DNA from: Bufo bufo
Lineage: Eukaryota; Chordata; Amphibia; Anura; Bufonidae
Length of the DNA: 64,000 bases
Direction: 5' to 3'
NCBI RefSeq assembly: GCF_905171765.1
Contig: NC_053397.1
Coordinates: 116,701,295-116,765,294, forward strand
Each line of letters begins with the position of its first letter. Within the stretch, counting starts at the first letter, position 1. The position numbers and the translations under genes are program-made. The notes beneath the pieces are model-generated. The model did no database searches. It was given only the letters and a program-made list of their open reading frames with translations, and was not told the DNA's origin. Of the stretch, positions 30,490-42,280 are shown one piece after another.

Positions 30490-32310
30490 GTATGTAATTT
30501 GGAAGTTAAACCTGTCAAAAAAAAAACTCCACCGTACTTGACGGCCTGATAATGTTTTATTGGTTTTCAGGTATTGTAGATTACGGTGATCCGTATAAAT
30601 TGTGATGGGGTGTATTGATCCTTCAAGTAAATGCCTCCAATTTTCCAGGGAGCACTTTATGGCGAGGAGTTCCTTTTTGCCTATGGGGTAATTGAATTCG
30701 GCGGTATTTAGCGTCCGGGAGTAGAACCCGATAGGATGTAACGGAGTTGAAAAAGAGCTTCGCTGGGACAGAACAGCTCCTATGGCTGCCTGGGATGCGT
30801 CTACTTCCAGCACGTAGTGATGGTTCGGATTTGGGAGAGTCAGTATCGGTGCCGTAGTGAACCTGTTCTTTAATAACTCAAACGCTGATTGGGCGTCCTT
30901 GGACCAAACGAACTTCGTGTTGACACTAGTTAAGCGGGTTAGTGGTTTAGTGGTAGCGGAGAAATCTTTAATGAATTTCCTATAGAAGTTTGAGAACCCC
31001 AGGAACCGTTGAAGAGCTTTCCTGGAATCCGGAATCGGCCAATTTAGGATGCAAGTGATTTTTGAGGGATCCATCTGGATACCTTTGGGTGAAATTATGT
31101 ATCCGAGGAAGGGAAGAGAGGTAGTCTCGAATACACATTTTTCCTGTTTGACGTATAAGCGATGAACACTTAACCGTGCGAGAACCCAACGGACATGTTT
31201 CCTGTGATCGTGTAAGTTATCGGAATACACTAGTATATCATCAAGATAGATGATTACACATACGTCCAGTAGATCCCTAAAGATGTCGTTAATAAAATTT
31301 TGGAATGTGGCAGGGGCGTTGCACAACCCGAAGGGCATCACTGTATACTCGAAGAGACCATACCGAGTGCGGAAAGCTGTCTTCCATTCATCACCTTTTC
31401 TGATCCTAATTAAGTTGTATGCGCCTCTCAAATCCAGCTTGGTGTAGATTGTTGCTGTTTGTAATCTTTCTATGAGTTCGGATATTAGTGGCAGGGGGTA
31501 CCGATTTTTGATTGTTACTTTGTTCAAGGCTCTGTAATCTATAATGGGCCTTAGGCTTGAGTCTTTGTTTCTCACAAAGAACATCCCTGCTGCTGCCGGG
31601 GAGGTTGAAGGCTGAATAAAACCTTTTCGTAAGTTCTCTTCTAGGTACTGTTTGAGGTGAACAAGTTCTGGTTGTGCCAATGGATAAATTCTACCCGTGG
31701 GTATCTCACTACCCGGCAGCAAGTCTATGGGGCAATCGTAAGATCTATGGGGCGGAAGAGATTCCGCCTTCTTTGCGCTGAATACCTCAGCAAAGTCTGC
31801 GTATTGGCTGGGGACCTGGTTCACTCCCAGGTGCATGAGAGATTTGAGAGGAAAGCAGGTCTCCATACAATAAGGTGACGTAAACTGAACTCTCCCCTGT
31901 TTCCATAGGAGGGTTGGCTGGTGTATTTGCAACCATGGCAACCCAAGAATCACGGGAAACAATGGAGAGTGTATGATATCAAAGGATAAGAATTCTGTGT
32001 GGTTATTTTCACATGTCACCATGAGGGGTTGAGTCTGACTGTGGATAGGACTAGAAGTGGTACCGTCAATGAAACTCACGGATATCGGAACGTTTTTTCT
32101 CATGTGGGGAATTTTATTTCGCTCAACCAGATGCATATCGATAAAATTCCCCGAAGCTCCCGTGTCCACCATGGCTTCAACGATAATCCAGTTTTGGTCC
32201 CACTGTAAGGTGAGAGACGTGTATATGTAACCACCAGTACTATTTTTTGTACTGCCTAAGGTACAAGACGTGCCGCTTTTACCTTCGCACTTCTTACGTA
32301 TCGCGGGGCA
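30490..32310 (-). pseudogene. Gypsy-1 protease - reverse transcriptase - RNase H
   Basis: Continuous minus-strand frame downstream of the TGA that closes gag. It contains the aspartic protease motif VDTGASGNF (about 32170), LPPHRSYDCPIDLLPG and the RT with LRPIIDYRALN, KLDLRGAYNLIRI and the YLDD box (about 31247-31236). FLGYIISPKGI follows, then RNase H (EVDASQAAIGAVLSQ, TDHRNLQYL). It then loses the frame near 30490 before integrase, with the usual GxKNxxADALSR segment deleted. Domain content and order are those of Ty3/Gypsy. Confidence 0.9.
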
Positions 32311-33138
32311 TCAGTCAACGGTATGGTCAGCAGACGCACAATATAAACAGAGGTTGAGGTTACGTCTCCTGGCTTTCTCTCTCTCGGTCAGAGGACCTCG
32401 GATCGCCCCAATTTCCATCATCTCAACAGCAGGACCCTGGCTGGACGGTCTTGGGTTGGGTGTGAAGCCTGAGACTCTCTCGGCTCTGCGTTCCCTCAGC
32501 CGTCTGTCAATGGTGGTGGCCTTCTGCATCAAGGCATTAAGTGTAAGTGGTAATTCTCCTCGGGCTAATTCGTCCTTCAGGGCCTCGGAAAGACCTAGGT
32601 GAAACTGATTCCTAAGGGTGAGGTCATTCCATTCAGTCTCCCGGGCCCAGCGAGTGTATTCCACAATAAAGTCCTCTACAGGTCGTCTCCCTTGTTTAAG
32701 GCTGCGTATAGCGGTCTCAGCGGTCAGCTGTTTACTATGGTCCTCGTAGAGAAGGGCCATTTTTTCAAGGAACAGAGGGAAGGATTCCAGGACTGGGTCT
32801 TCTTTTTCTAAATAAGTATTGGCCCATGCTCTGGGCTCCCCCCTGAGGTATGAGATCATGGTAAGTACTTTTGTTCTGTCAGTTGGGTAAGTCCGGTGCT
32901 GCAGCTCAAACATTAGTTTGCACGCGTTCAGGAAATCCCTGAACTGCCTTCGGTCACCCGCGAATATCTCAGGTGGGCTGACCTTGGGTTCTGGTCCATC
33001 ACGGGGGTGTCCTGGCCCCTGAGTGACAAGTTGCCGTATTGCCTGGTTTTCTAGCTGGAGATGTTGTATAGTCACATTGAGGGTCTCCACCCTCTTAGTG
33101 AGGGTGACGAGGTGACCTGCAACCTCCGCTGGATCCAT
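32311..33138 (-). pseudogene. Gypsy-1 gag, ending in a TGA inside the zinc knuckle
   Basis: Starts at ATG 33138 (MDPAEVAGHL), 17 bp inside the 5' LTR boundary on the minus strand. It has an N-terminal coiled region, a capsid-like core (FAGDRRQFRDFLNAC, AWANTYLE, VEDFIVEYTRWA) and a single CCHC knuckle (CLYCASADHTVD-stop-C). The TGA (32313-32311) replaces the residue just before the last Cys, and the same frame continues into protease. A plain nonsense mutation of a gag-pol fusion is most likely; programmed readthrough is possible but unsupported. Confidence 0.85.
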
Positions 33139-33154
33139 GTGGGTTCCACTAATA

Positions 33155-34475
33155 TGTAACGCACCTAGTTGATCAGTTAGGATCTCAACTGCGGAAGCAA
33201 TGGACATGCACTATTATCCCACTGCCCTTGTTCTTGGCTGTGGGATTCGCGGTTACTCAGTATGTACCCCAGGCGTCTCTCTCAGTCTTGGGCGGAGAGT
33301 TTGGGGTAACAAAATCATTTACCGCTATCCATCTATTTAGTATTACTGCTGGAGAGGAAGGTCTCCCAGTATTACAGGAGTCACAAGTTAGTATAAGCTT
33401 GTGCACAGTTCAGAGTTAGTATCTAGTATGCAATAGGTTCAGGGTTAGTATATAGCATGTCCTCAGTTTAGTATATTGTATGCCATAGGTTCAGAGCATG
33501 TCCACAGTTTGGTATATAGTATGCAGTAGGTTCAGAACATGTCCACAGTTTAGTATATAGTATGCAGTAGGTTCAGAGTTAGTATAGCATGTCCACAGTT
33601 TAGTATATAGTATGCAGTAGGTTCAGAGCATGTCCACAGTTTAGTATATAGTATGCAGTAGGTTCAGAGTTAGTATAGCATGTCCACAGTTTAGTATATT
33701 GTATGCCATAGGTTCAGAGCATGTCCACAGTTTGGTATATAGTATGCAGTAGGTTCAGAACATGTCCACAGTTTAGTATATAGTATGCAGTAGGTTCAGA
33801 GTTAGTATAGCATGTCCACAGTTTAGTATATAGTATGCAGTAGGTTCAGAGCATGTCCACAGTTTAGTATATAGTATGCAGTAGGTTCAGAGTTAGTATA
33901 GCATGTCCACAGTTTAGTATATAGTATGCAGTAGGTTCAGAGCATGTCCACAGTTTAGTATATAGTATGCAGTAGGTTCAGAGTTGGTTTGGGAGTATCG
34001 TCTCACACCAGTCAGGAACCACCCCACTCAGAGTTCCAGGACATTAATCAGAGCAGGTAACAGGCATATACTTGCGGTTAGTTGGTCCTGGCTAGGAAGC
34101 CAGCAGTGGGGAAGCCAGTGGCAAGAAGGTAGACAGTCCTTCACGCTGTTGTTAGGGATCCAGGTCTGGATATGTGGACAGAGTTCTCAGATGCAGTGGA
34201 GCTAGCAGGGTGCGCACTCCATTAGTGGAACACCCTGCTTAGCACCTGTCTTCTGATTAAGGGCCGGACGGTAAGTGGGCGGAGTCACAGTAGGGCCCAG
34301 CAGCCACTGCGTTCCACGCTGGAGCGCAAGCCAGCGTAACAACACAGGCGGTCGCTGCGTTCCACGCTGGAACGCAAGCCAGCGTATCATCGCAGACGGC
34401 CGGTGCGTTCCACGCTGGAGCGCAAGTCAGCGTATCGTCACAGGGAGCCGCTGTGATCCAGGCTGTACTGTTACA
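33155..34475 (-). repeat. Gypsy-1 5' LTR (1321 bp)
   Basis: Same ends and sequence as the other LTR, apart from a few substitutions and a longer tandem array (33410-33990). After it the hAT-2 transposase resumes. Confidence 0.9.
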
Positions 34476-34480
34476 CTGGC

Positions 34481-35795
34481 ACACAGTGTTGGGGCAAGGG
34501 TACATCTGACCACTGATACCTAGTCTGCAAAGCACGGTTAGGGCAGGTATATCACATACACTCCGCATTGGGTAAACCTGCTGACGGCTGCCAAGCATGG
34601 AATGCGTGGCTCTGCAGAGGAGTTGCTGACACCGCCACGACTTGCAGGCAGGCCTGCTGCCACCTCCTCTACTCCTCCTACTCCATCCTCTTCGCTAACC
34701 TCCTCGGCTGAGTCCTCTTCTGCTGCTGCGTCTTGCTCCACATCAACTGCACCCCCCCAGCTCCCCAGGGCTATTCCACATCCCGGATACGACAGTGTCA
34801 CGCCGTCTTGGGGTTGACTTGCCTGAAAGCAGAGAGTCACAACGACCAGCACTCCTGTCCGCCCTGAACGCACAGGTGGATCAGTGGCTGACTCCGCACC
34901 AACTGGAGATCACCAAAGTGGTGTGTGACAACGGAAGCAATTTGTTGGCGGCATTGAATTTGGGCAAGTTGACACATGTGCCATGCATGGCACATGTGTT
35001 AAATCTGATCGTACAATGCTATGTGCATAAGTACCCAGGCTTACAGGACGTCCTCAAGCAGGCCAGGAAGGTGTGTGGCCATTTCAGGCGTTCCTACACG
35101 GCCATGGCGCGCGTTTCAGATATTCAGCGGCGAAACAACATGCCAGTGAGGCGCTTGATTAGCGACAGCCCGACACGTTGGAATTCAACACACTCCTAAT
35201 GTTCGACCGCCTGCTCCAACAAGAAAAAGCCATCAACGAGTATTTGTATGACCGGGGTGCTAGGACAGCCTCTGCGGAGCTGGGTATTTTTTTGCCACAT
35301 TACTGGACGCTCATGCGCAATGCCTGCAGGCTCATGCGTCCTTTTGAGGAGGTGACAAACCTAGTCAGTCGCACCGAATGCACCATCAGCGACATCATCC
35401 CATTTGTTTTCTTCCTGGAGCGTGCCCTGCGAAGAGTGCTGGATCAGGCCGTAGATGAGCGTGAAGAGGAAGAGTCAGAGTTGTGGTCACCATCACCACC
35501 AGAAACAGCCTTATCAGCATCGCTTGCTGAACCTGCGGCAACGCTGGAAGAGGAGTCTGAGGAAGAGGAGTCAGAGGAGGAATGTGGCTTTGAGGAGGAG
35601 GAAGACCAACCACAGCAGGCATCCCAGGGTGCTAGTTGTCACCTATCTGGTACCCGTGGTGTTGTACGTGGCTGGGGGGAAGAACAGACCTTCAGTGAGA
35701 TCAATGAGGATGAGGAACGGGACATGAGGAGCTCGGCATCCAACCTTGTGCAAATGGGGTCTTCCATGCTGTCGTGCCTGTTGAGGGACCCTTGT
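34481..35795 (+). pseudogene. hAT-2 transposase, central catalytic part (broken)
   Basis: Continues from 27803 after Gypsy-1. VHLTTDT is followed by a TAG where the conserved Trp should be (TTDTW), next to the first catalytic Asp. Later segments are VVCDNGSNLLAAL (second Asp, about 34920-34960), CMAHVLNLIVQ, HFRRSYTAMARVSDIQRRN and SPTRWNST (about 35167-35193). A frameshift occurs near 35190, after which MFDRLLQQEKAINEY and a Glu-rich tract (about 35550-35610) follow, to RDPCIKRLK, where L1-B enters. It matches the hAT-1 transposase in order, so the family is secure. Confidence 0.88.
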
Positions 35796-35810
35796 ATAAA
35801 AAGGCTGAAG
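35796..35810. repeat. L1-B target-site duplication, left copy
   Basis: ATAAAAAGGCTGAAG here and at 41605-41619 (one further matching G can be added). It lies in the hAT-2 frame and starts at an A-rich site, as expected for L1 endonuclease cleavage. Confidence 0.9.
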
Positions 35811-35903
35811 GGGGGGGTGGCCAGCTATGCAGGAGTGAGGACGTGTGTGCTGCGAGCTCCTCCACAGCACCGTAGATAATCCACCGCCAGCGACCCTTTA
35901 ACG

Positions 35904-37290
35904 ATGGGCAAAGTTGCTAAAAAGAGCAGGGCTCGCTCTGTGGCCCCCCTGACATTCTCACAGGGGGACATACCCAGGCTTTTCGCTAGACAGCCTGCAA
36001 CACCGGGCCCTGACATGGCCGAGCGCTTTCAAGATGGCGCCGCCGGCCCTGATGTAACTCCGCTCAAAACAGAAGTAGCGGAACCAGGATCTGTGCAGCA
36101 CTTACCGGATCGACGGAGAGCCCGGTCCTCATCCGTGCCGACCCTGTGCAGTGATCCCGATCAAGCCCAGATGCCTCACGTCCAGGAAGAAGGAGGCCTT
36201 GGACCGCGCTCTGAGCTCTCACCTTCGGCTCAGAGAGGAGGCCTGACAGCCACCACGCTGTCCCCTCGTTCTCCGGTGATACAGGTCAGTGAGGAGGAGT
36301 TCCCCCCGTTACAGAGGGCTCCTCAGTCAGCCTCTCACCCCATCTCCCGGAGACATGTAACTTCCAACCCGTCTGCGGCCTCATTGCGCCCAGGGGTGGG
36401 ATCTCCCACTGGGTCCCCCTGTTTTTGCGCTCCAGACGGTTATATGAGACATTCCCTACTACAGGGAGATGCTCTTCACCGGGGGCAGCCCGGAATGGCT
36501 AACAGAACGGCCCCAAACGCACCGCAGGCTGTGGCCTCTTCCCCGTGCACATTGCGGGAGCCTCTCTCACCTCGCTCTTCTGAGCCACCCCTAGCGACTT
36601 CCCCGCACTGGTCCACCACAGGCTCGTCATGGGACGGATCCCATCCACGCCATGATGGTGCTGCTTCACCAGGCACACAGATCCTGGCCGCCCCTGCAGC
36701 GCCAGCCTCCCAAGGCTTTCCACCATTGCCCCAGAGACCTGCGTCTCATGCTCCTCTGTTCGACGAGGACTCTCGACCACCTACTATGCTGGACTTACGC
36801 AACCTGATGTGCTCGCTTCCCACCAAGGCAGACCTCTCTAGCTTTGCAGCTAACATTTTACAAGAATGTAAAAGAGAATTCACGCAAGTACGCTCTGAGA
36901 TGGCCCTGATTGATACAAAGGTGGACACCGTTCAACAGGAACATGATTCCTTGTCTGCAGATGTGCAAGAATTGAAAGAGAAACTACAGTCCCATGATGC
37001 GCAACTGCACGCCTTGCAATATTATCTGGATGATGTTGAAAATAGGAGCCGCCGCAACAATATTCATCAATAACACAGACGGTACTTTTACCTACCATTG
37101 TGAAAATTTTCAATGACCTCCTGGGACGTCCACCAAGCTTCAACATCGAAATCGACAGGGCCGATAGGGCATTGAGGCCCCCCAATCCTGATCCCTCGAA
37201 GCCAAGGACGTCATCTGCAGAGTCCACTTTTATGCCATCAAGTATCAGATCCTGCTCAAAGCCCGACAGATGTCATCCCTATCCTATAAA
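35904..37290 (+). pseudogene. L1-B ORF1 (RNA-binding protein), truncated
   Basis: Starts at ATG 35904 (MGKVAKKSRARS). The N-terminal half is long, Pro/Ser-rich and disordered, followed by a coiled coil (about residues 305-375, DLSSFAANILQECK...ADVQELKEKLQSHD) and the NRSRRNNI motif that opens the RRM domain. A TAA stops the frame at 37071-37073. The rest of the domain is missing or shifted: a later patch (PTIVKIFNDLLGRPPSFNIEIDRADRALRPPNPDPSKPR, about 37085-37205, shown only in part by position) is in another frame. The protein would normally coat LINE RNA as a trimer. Non-functional. Confidence 0.85.
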
Positions 37291-37579
37291 CTGCTGGTGC
37301 TCATAATTTTCTATTTGCATCCACTGGTGTTGTGGCGGGTCAGCTCTTGTCTGGCTGCCACTTTCTCCCCCAAATAAGTAGAAACTCTCCCTAGGGGTGA
37401 CGTGCCCCGAGTGATAGCCTCTTTGGACCTTTGGGTCATTTAAAACCACTCTACCTTTCCTTCTCAGTGTTTTCCTCCCATTTGTTTACTTTTAATTGTT
37501 TTTTCTCTTTGTTTTTTGTTGGTTGTCTCCCCGTTCCTCCCTTGTGTTTTTTTCCTCTCTCCCCCCTCCCCCCACAGCA

Positions 37580-40500
37580 ATGGGGTCACTGAAGATCGCA
37601 TCATTCAACGCAAAGGGTCTCAACACTCCCGAAAAAAGGGCCCAGGTACTTCACCATTTCCATCGCCAAAAGGTACATGTTGTTTGTTTCCAGGAAACGC
37701 ACTTTAAGGAGGGTAGCGCCCCGAACATACGACATCGACACTACACAACCTGCCACTTTGCAAACAATTCGGTAAACAAGACAAAAGGAGTCGCCATAGC
37801 GATCCACAAGTCTTTACCTCATCAAGTGCTGGGATGTACTGCCGATCCAGATGCGAGATATCTGGCCCTCGCATTACTTATTGGGGGCCAATAATTCACC
37901 TTCCTTAACGTGTATGCCCCCAACCAAAATCAAGCACCCTTCATCGTAAACCTTATTAACAACGTCATACCGTTGCTCCGGGGGACTGTTATATTATGTG
38001 GTGACCTTAACCTGACGCTTGACCCCACACTTGACAATTCGACTGGACGTGCCTCCCTCACATATTCCACCATTAAAAGGGTCAAACGGGCACTGCTCCA
38101 ATTACAATTGCGCAACCCCTGGCGAATCCAACACCCAGCTGATAAGGATTACACCTTCTACTCTGGCTCATATAGTCGCATTGACCATATCCTTATTCAG
38201 CAATCAGCCCTATCCTGGCTTGATTCCACACAAATAGGAAACATCCTTTGGTCTGACCACGCTCCTATATACTGTTCCCTGAATCTGCCCTTTCTCACTA
38301 GACAGGAGTGGACGTGGCGGTTAAACGAAAGTCTCCTTCTTGACGCGGGGTGTGCTGCTGACCTCACTAGCAGTATAACAAACTTCTTGTCAGATTACAA
38401 GGAGGATACTACCCCAATACCGATCCAATGGGAGGCCTTGAAGTGTGTTCTTCGAGGCGTGCTCATTAAGCATGGCTCCCGTCTCAAGAAGGAGAAAGCC
38501 CATACACTTAAGCTTGCTCTACAAAAAGTCACTTCCCTGGAACTTGCCCACAAACGAGCACTTACCCTGCCAACTCTTCACAATCTCCAGAATGCACATA
38601 TGAAAGCTAAACACCTCCTAGAAGTATCCTATAAACGTATGGTACAAATTTGCAGGAGTAAATTCTACGAATACGGGAAAAAAGTGGCCGTATGTTGTCA
38701 AGGGCTCTAAGGGGAAGACTGGCAACCTCCCACATTCCCGCTATCAAAAACGCCCAAGATCGTATGGTTCACACAACCACTGACATTGCGGCTACTTTCC
38801 ACTCCTTCTACAACCTGCCCCAAACATCCCCTCAAGTAGTGAGTGACTCTCCCGGCCCGCCTCTCCTACTTCCCAAGCTATCCGCGCTTGACTCTGAGAC
38901 TCTGGAGGCTCCATTCACAGACGCTGAACTTCATACGGTGCTTAAGTCGCTCCCGGGTGGTTAGAGCCCGGGCCCCGATGGGTTTACGGCTAGGTTCTAC
39001 AAATCCTTTTCTTCCACTCTGTCCCCTATTATGCTCCAGGTCTTCAATGGGGTGTCTCCTGGGCTCCCCTTCCCGGCACAGACCACTGAGGCGCATATCA
39101 CGGTTATCCCGAAACCGAGAAAGGACCCGCACCTGTGTGCCAGCTATCGTCCTATCTCCCTTTTAAACGTTGATCTTAAGATCTTTGCCAAATTAATGGC
39201 GAATAGATTGAATGCTTATCTACCTTCCCTGGTTTGTGCTGATCAGGTTGGGTTTGTGCCGGGGAGGGAAGCCCGGGATAACACTCTTAAACCCTTAGAT
39301 ATCATCCACTATGCCAAATCAAAGAAGGCCCCCTTATGGTACTTTCCCTAGACGCAGAAAAGGCCTTCGACCGGATATTTTGGCACGCCATCCATGAGGC
39401 TCTCTTACATATAGGCCTGGGCCCGATATTCCTGTCAAAGATCCTGACACTATACCAACATCCCACTGCTAGAGTCAAAGTAAATGGGGCCCTGTCCCCC
39501 CCTTCCTTTCCAATCCATAATGGGACATGGCAAGGCTGCCCATTGTCCCCCTTGCTATACGTCCTAGTCATGGAACACCTGCTGGCCTCCATACGTGCCA
39601 ATCCAGATATAACGGGAATAACGATTGGATCACAAGAGTATAAATGCGCGGCGTTTGCTGACGATCTCCTTCTCTACATAACCAACCCACGCATTTCTCT
39701 ACCATCCTTGCTTCGGGAAATATCTCAATTTGGTGCTTGGTCCAATTTAAAAGTCATCATGTCTAAGTCAGAGGCTCTAGACGTCACTTTGCCAAGTGAC
39801 CTGACCAAAGGCTTCTTTTCCCTTTGCTTGGCCACCAAGAGGCATAACATATTTGTGATTAAGGTGACAGCAGATCTCTCACGACTTCATAAACTGAACT
39901 TTGCGCCCCTTCTCCTACAGTTCCAAAAAGACCTAGATGGATGGCGTAAACGAGACTTCTCCTGGTTTGGTAGGATCAGCATATTAAAGATGACCCTCTT
40001 ACCAAAACTACTGTACCTTTTATAGACCATCCCCCTTCGCATCCTGTCCACATTTTGGTCCCAACTCTGCAGATGCTTCACGCAGTTTGTATGGGCTCCT
40101 GGCCGACCGCGGATAAAATGGGAGATAATGACTCGCACCAAGGAAACGGGAGGGGTGGGTCTCCCAGACTGTCGACTATATTACCACTCTGCAGCCTATG
40201 CCCGACTGTTGTACTTGACGCGCACTGATAATTCCAAGTCATGGGTGCAAATTACAAAGGACACCTCACCGTGCTTGGTATCAACCCACCCATGGTTGGT
40301 GGGCTCTCCACGTCAAACGTCATCGCAATTGTCCTTCTCTGCCCATCATACCCTCGCAGCCTTAGCATCCATAGGTCACTTAACCTCATTGATTGACCCT
40401 AAAGGCCCCCTAGTGCCCGTTACTGATCACCCTAGATTCCCTCCAGGGCGCTCATCTAGACACTTTCTTTAAGGCACAAGAACCCGCCCGATCAGGTTCT

Positions 40501-41480
40501 ACCAGGTCCTCTCTGGTCCCGCACTGAAACCCCTGTCCCAGATACTGGAAGCTCCATTAGCCCGTAATTCCTTTGAATATCTGCAGCTTCAACACTTTTA
40601 TACCTCTCTAAGCTAAACCCACACTCTGGCCTGGAAACTCACTGAGTTTGAGCAGATGTGTGTCTCCTCCTCAGCGATCCCACACCCCATATGCTCTGTA
40701 TACAAGCTGCTGATACACCAGCGATCCTCGTGCCTTCCTCCATACTGTCAGGCCTGGGAGCGGGATCTGGGGAATCATTATACCCCAGCCCAGTGGAACA
40801 GATGCTTCCTTCTATCGCACAAATCAACAATTTCGGCCAAAGCTCAAGAAACGAGCTACAAAATTGTATCCAGATGGTACAGAGTACCAGCGTTACTCCA
40901 CAAATGGTTCCCGACAGTATCGGACCGTTATTGGAGGTGTCTCAAGGAGGAAGGCACGATGATCCATGTGTGGTGGAATTGTAGTGGCTTACGGCCCTTC
41001 TGGAACTTTGTTCATAAAATAATCAAAGAAGTCACGGGAGTCCCCATCCAAAACTCTCCAGAAGCCCTCTTACTGTTCGATTGTGTCCTGAATGTCCCGG
41101 CATATAAGAAATCCCTCTTAAAATACATGGTACAGGCAGCGAAGGCGGTGATTCCCAGGCATTGGAAATCCTCCTCTCCCCCCTCGCCTGAGGAGTGGTT
41201 TGATGAAATTGCTCTGTATCAGAGGCTGGAAGACCTCATTAGTATTACGCCAGCAGACACCTCACGATATGTGAAGATATGGATCCCCTGGGAAGTCTTT
41301 CGCATTTCGGGATGCGCAGGTCTAACCTCTTCAAAAGAAACTGTACCCCTTCTCCCTTCCCCCTTCTTTTCCTCCCCCCTGATCCCTTGTCCAATGTCTC
41401 GTCTGTCTGCATACTATTATAATTTGTATGTCCACTTAGATATGCCTAACTCATATTCTTCCATGATTTACATTGCCTGA
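37580..41480 (+). pseudogene. L1-B ORF2: endonuclease - reverse transcriptase, multiple stops
   Basis: Starts at ATG 37580 (MGSLKIASFNAKGLN). The apurinic-type endonuclease shows QETHF, GDLNLTLDP, SRIDHIL and SDHAPI. The RT shows SPGPDGF, SYRPISLLN, GFVPGR, DAEKAFDR, GCPLSPLLY and the catalytic FADD (39654-39665). A C-terminal Cys region (CLKEEGTMIHVWWNC) ends at 41480. Damage includes in-frame stops at 37892, 38962, 40023 and 40470, and frameshifts near 38685 and 39330. Apart from these the sequence is well preserved, so the copy is not very old. Confidence 0.9.
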
Positions 41481-41619
41481 TGTCGAGTGTTCACACCCAC
41501 TACAGTTCTGTAGACATCATACTTGTACTGTTAACATCGCTTGAATTTGCACTTGTTTCTATTTTGTTATACTACAAAATTTCAATAAAACCTAAATGAA
41601 GAAAATAAAAAGGCTGAAG

Positions 41620-42237
41620 GAGAACGACCTGTACTGGGTGGCCACGCTACTAGACCCCCGGTATAAGCAGAAAGTGCCTGAAATGTTACCGAATTACCGC
41701 AAGTCGGAAAGGATGCAGCAGTTCCAAAACAAGTTAAAAAGTATGCTTTACACAGCGTATAAGGGTGATGTCACAGCACAACGGGAATCTAACAGGGGAA
41801 GAGGTGAAAGTAATCCTCCTCCTACCACAACCACGCCGGCAAGGACAGGACGCTTTACAGACGTGTTGTTGATGGAGGACATGCAGAGCTTTTTAAGTCA
41901 CAGCTCTTCGGGGTCCACCCTCAGAGAACGACTCAATTGACAGGTAGCAGACTACCTCGCCTTAACTGCAGATATCGACATTCTGAGGAGCAATGAACCC
42001 TTTGACTACTGGGTGTGCAGGCTTGACCTGTGGCCTGAGCTATCCCAATTTGCGATAGAACTTCTGGCCTGCCCCGCTTCAAGTGTCCTGTCAGAAAGGA
42101 CCATCAGTGCAGCAGGAGGTATTGTCACTGAGAAGAGAATTCGCCTAGGTCAAAAAAGTCTAGATTACCTCACCTTTATTAAGATGAATGAGGCATGGAT
42201 CCCGAAGGAACTGACAGTGGGCGATACATTTGACTAA
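41620..42237 (+). pseudogene. hAT-2 transposase, C-terminal hATC dimerisation domain
   Basis: Resumes the transposase after L1-B with NDLYWVATLLDPRYK, which opens the hATC region. A stop at 41938-41940 is followed by FDYWVCRLDLWPELSQF and ACPASSVLSERTISAAG (about 42066-42120), which contains the catalytic Glu. It ends TFIKMNEAWIPKEL and stops at 42235-42237. Compared with hAT-1 the core is similar, including the Glu. The gene as a whole is dead because of several stops, frameshifts and two insertions. Confidence 0.88.
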
Positions 42238-42280
42238 AAAAGGCCTGATGAGATGCCTTGGGCTAAAAATGGTCCACACG

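Larger units (their letters stand above)
27811..34475 (-). mobile_element. Gypsy-1 chromovirus LTR retrotransposon
   Basis: A complete minus-strand element with LTRs at 27811-28958 (3' LTR) and 33155-34475 (5' LTR), ends TGTAAC...GTTACA, and a 5-bp TSD. gag, protease, RT, RNase H, integrase and chromodomain follow in the standard Gypsy order. A TGA and a deletion/frameshift interrupt the polyprotein. The G-rich tract TTAAGGGGGG...GTAC next to the 3' LTR (28959-28981 on the plus strand) is the polypurine tract. Confidence 0.92.
35811..41604 (+). mobile_element. L1-B: near full-length L1/Tx1-type LINE
   Basis: 5.8 kb, flanked by a 15-bp TSD. It has a G-rich 5' end, ORF1 (from 35904), a pyrimidine-rich intergenic region (about 37440-37575), ORF2 (37580-41480), a short 3' UTR with AATAAA (41584-41589) and an A-rich tail. 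Both ORFs carry several disabling changes. Confidence 0.92.

Noticed and set aside
34202..34598. Minus-strand ORFs at the end of the Gypsy-1 5' LTR
   Set aside because: They translate the GC-rich triplicate of the LTR, and the longest one runs out into hAT-2; no domain.
34602..34817. 71-codon Ser/Thr/Pro-rich ORF in hAT-2
   Set aside because: Probably a linker of the broken transposase read between frameshifts, not a separate gene.
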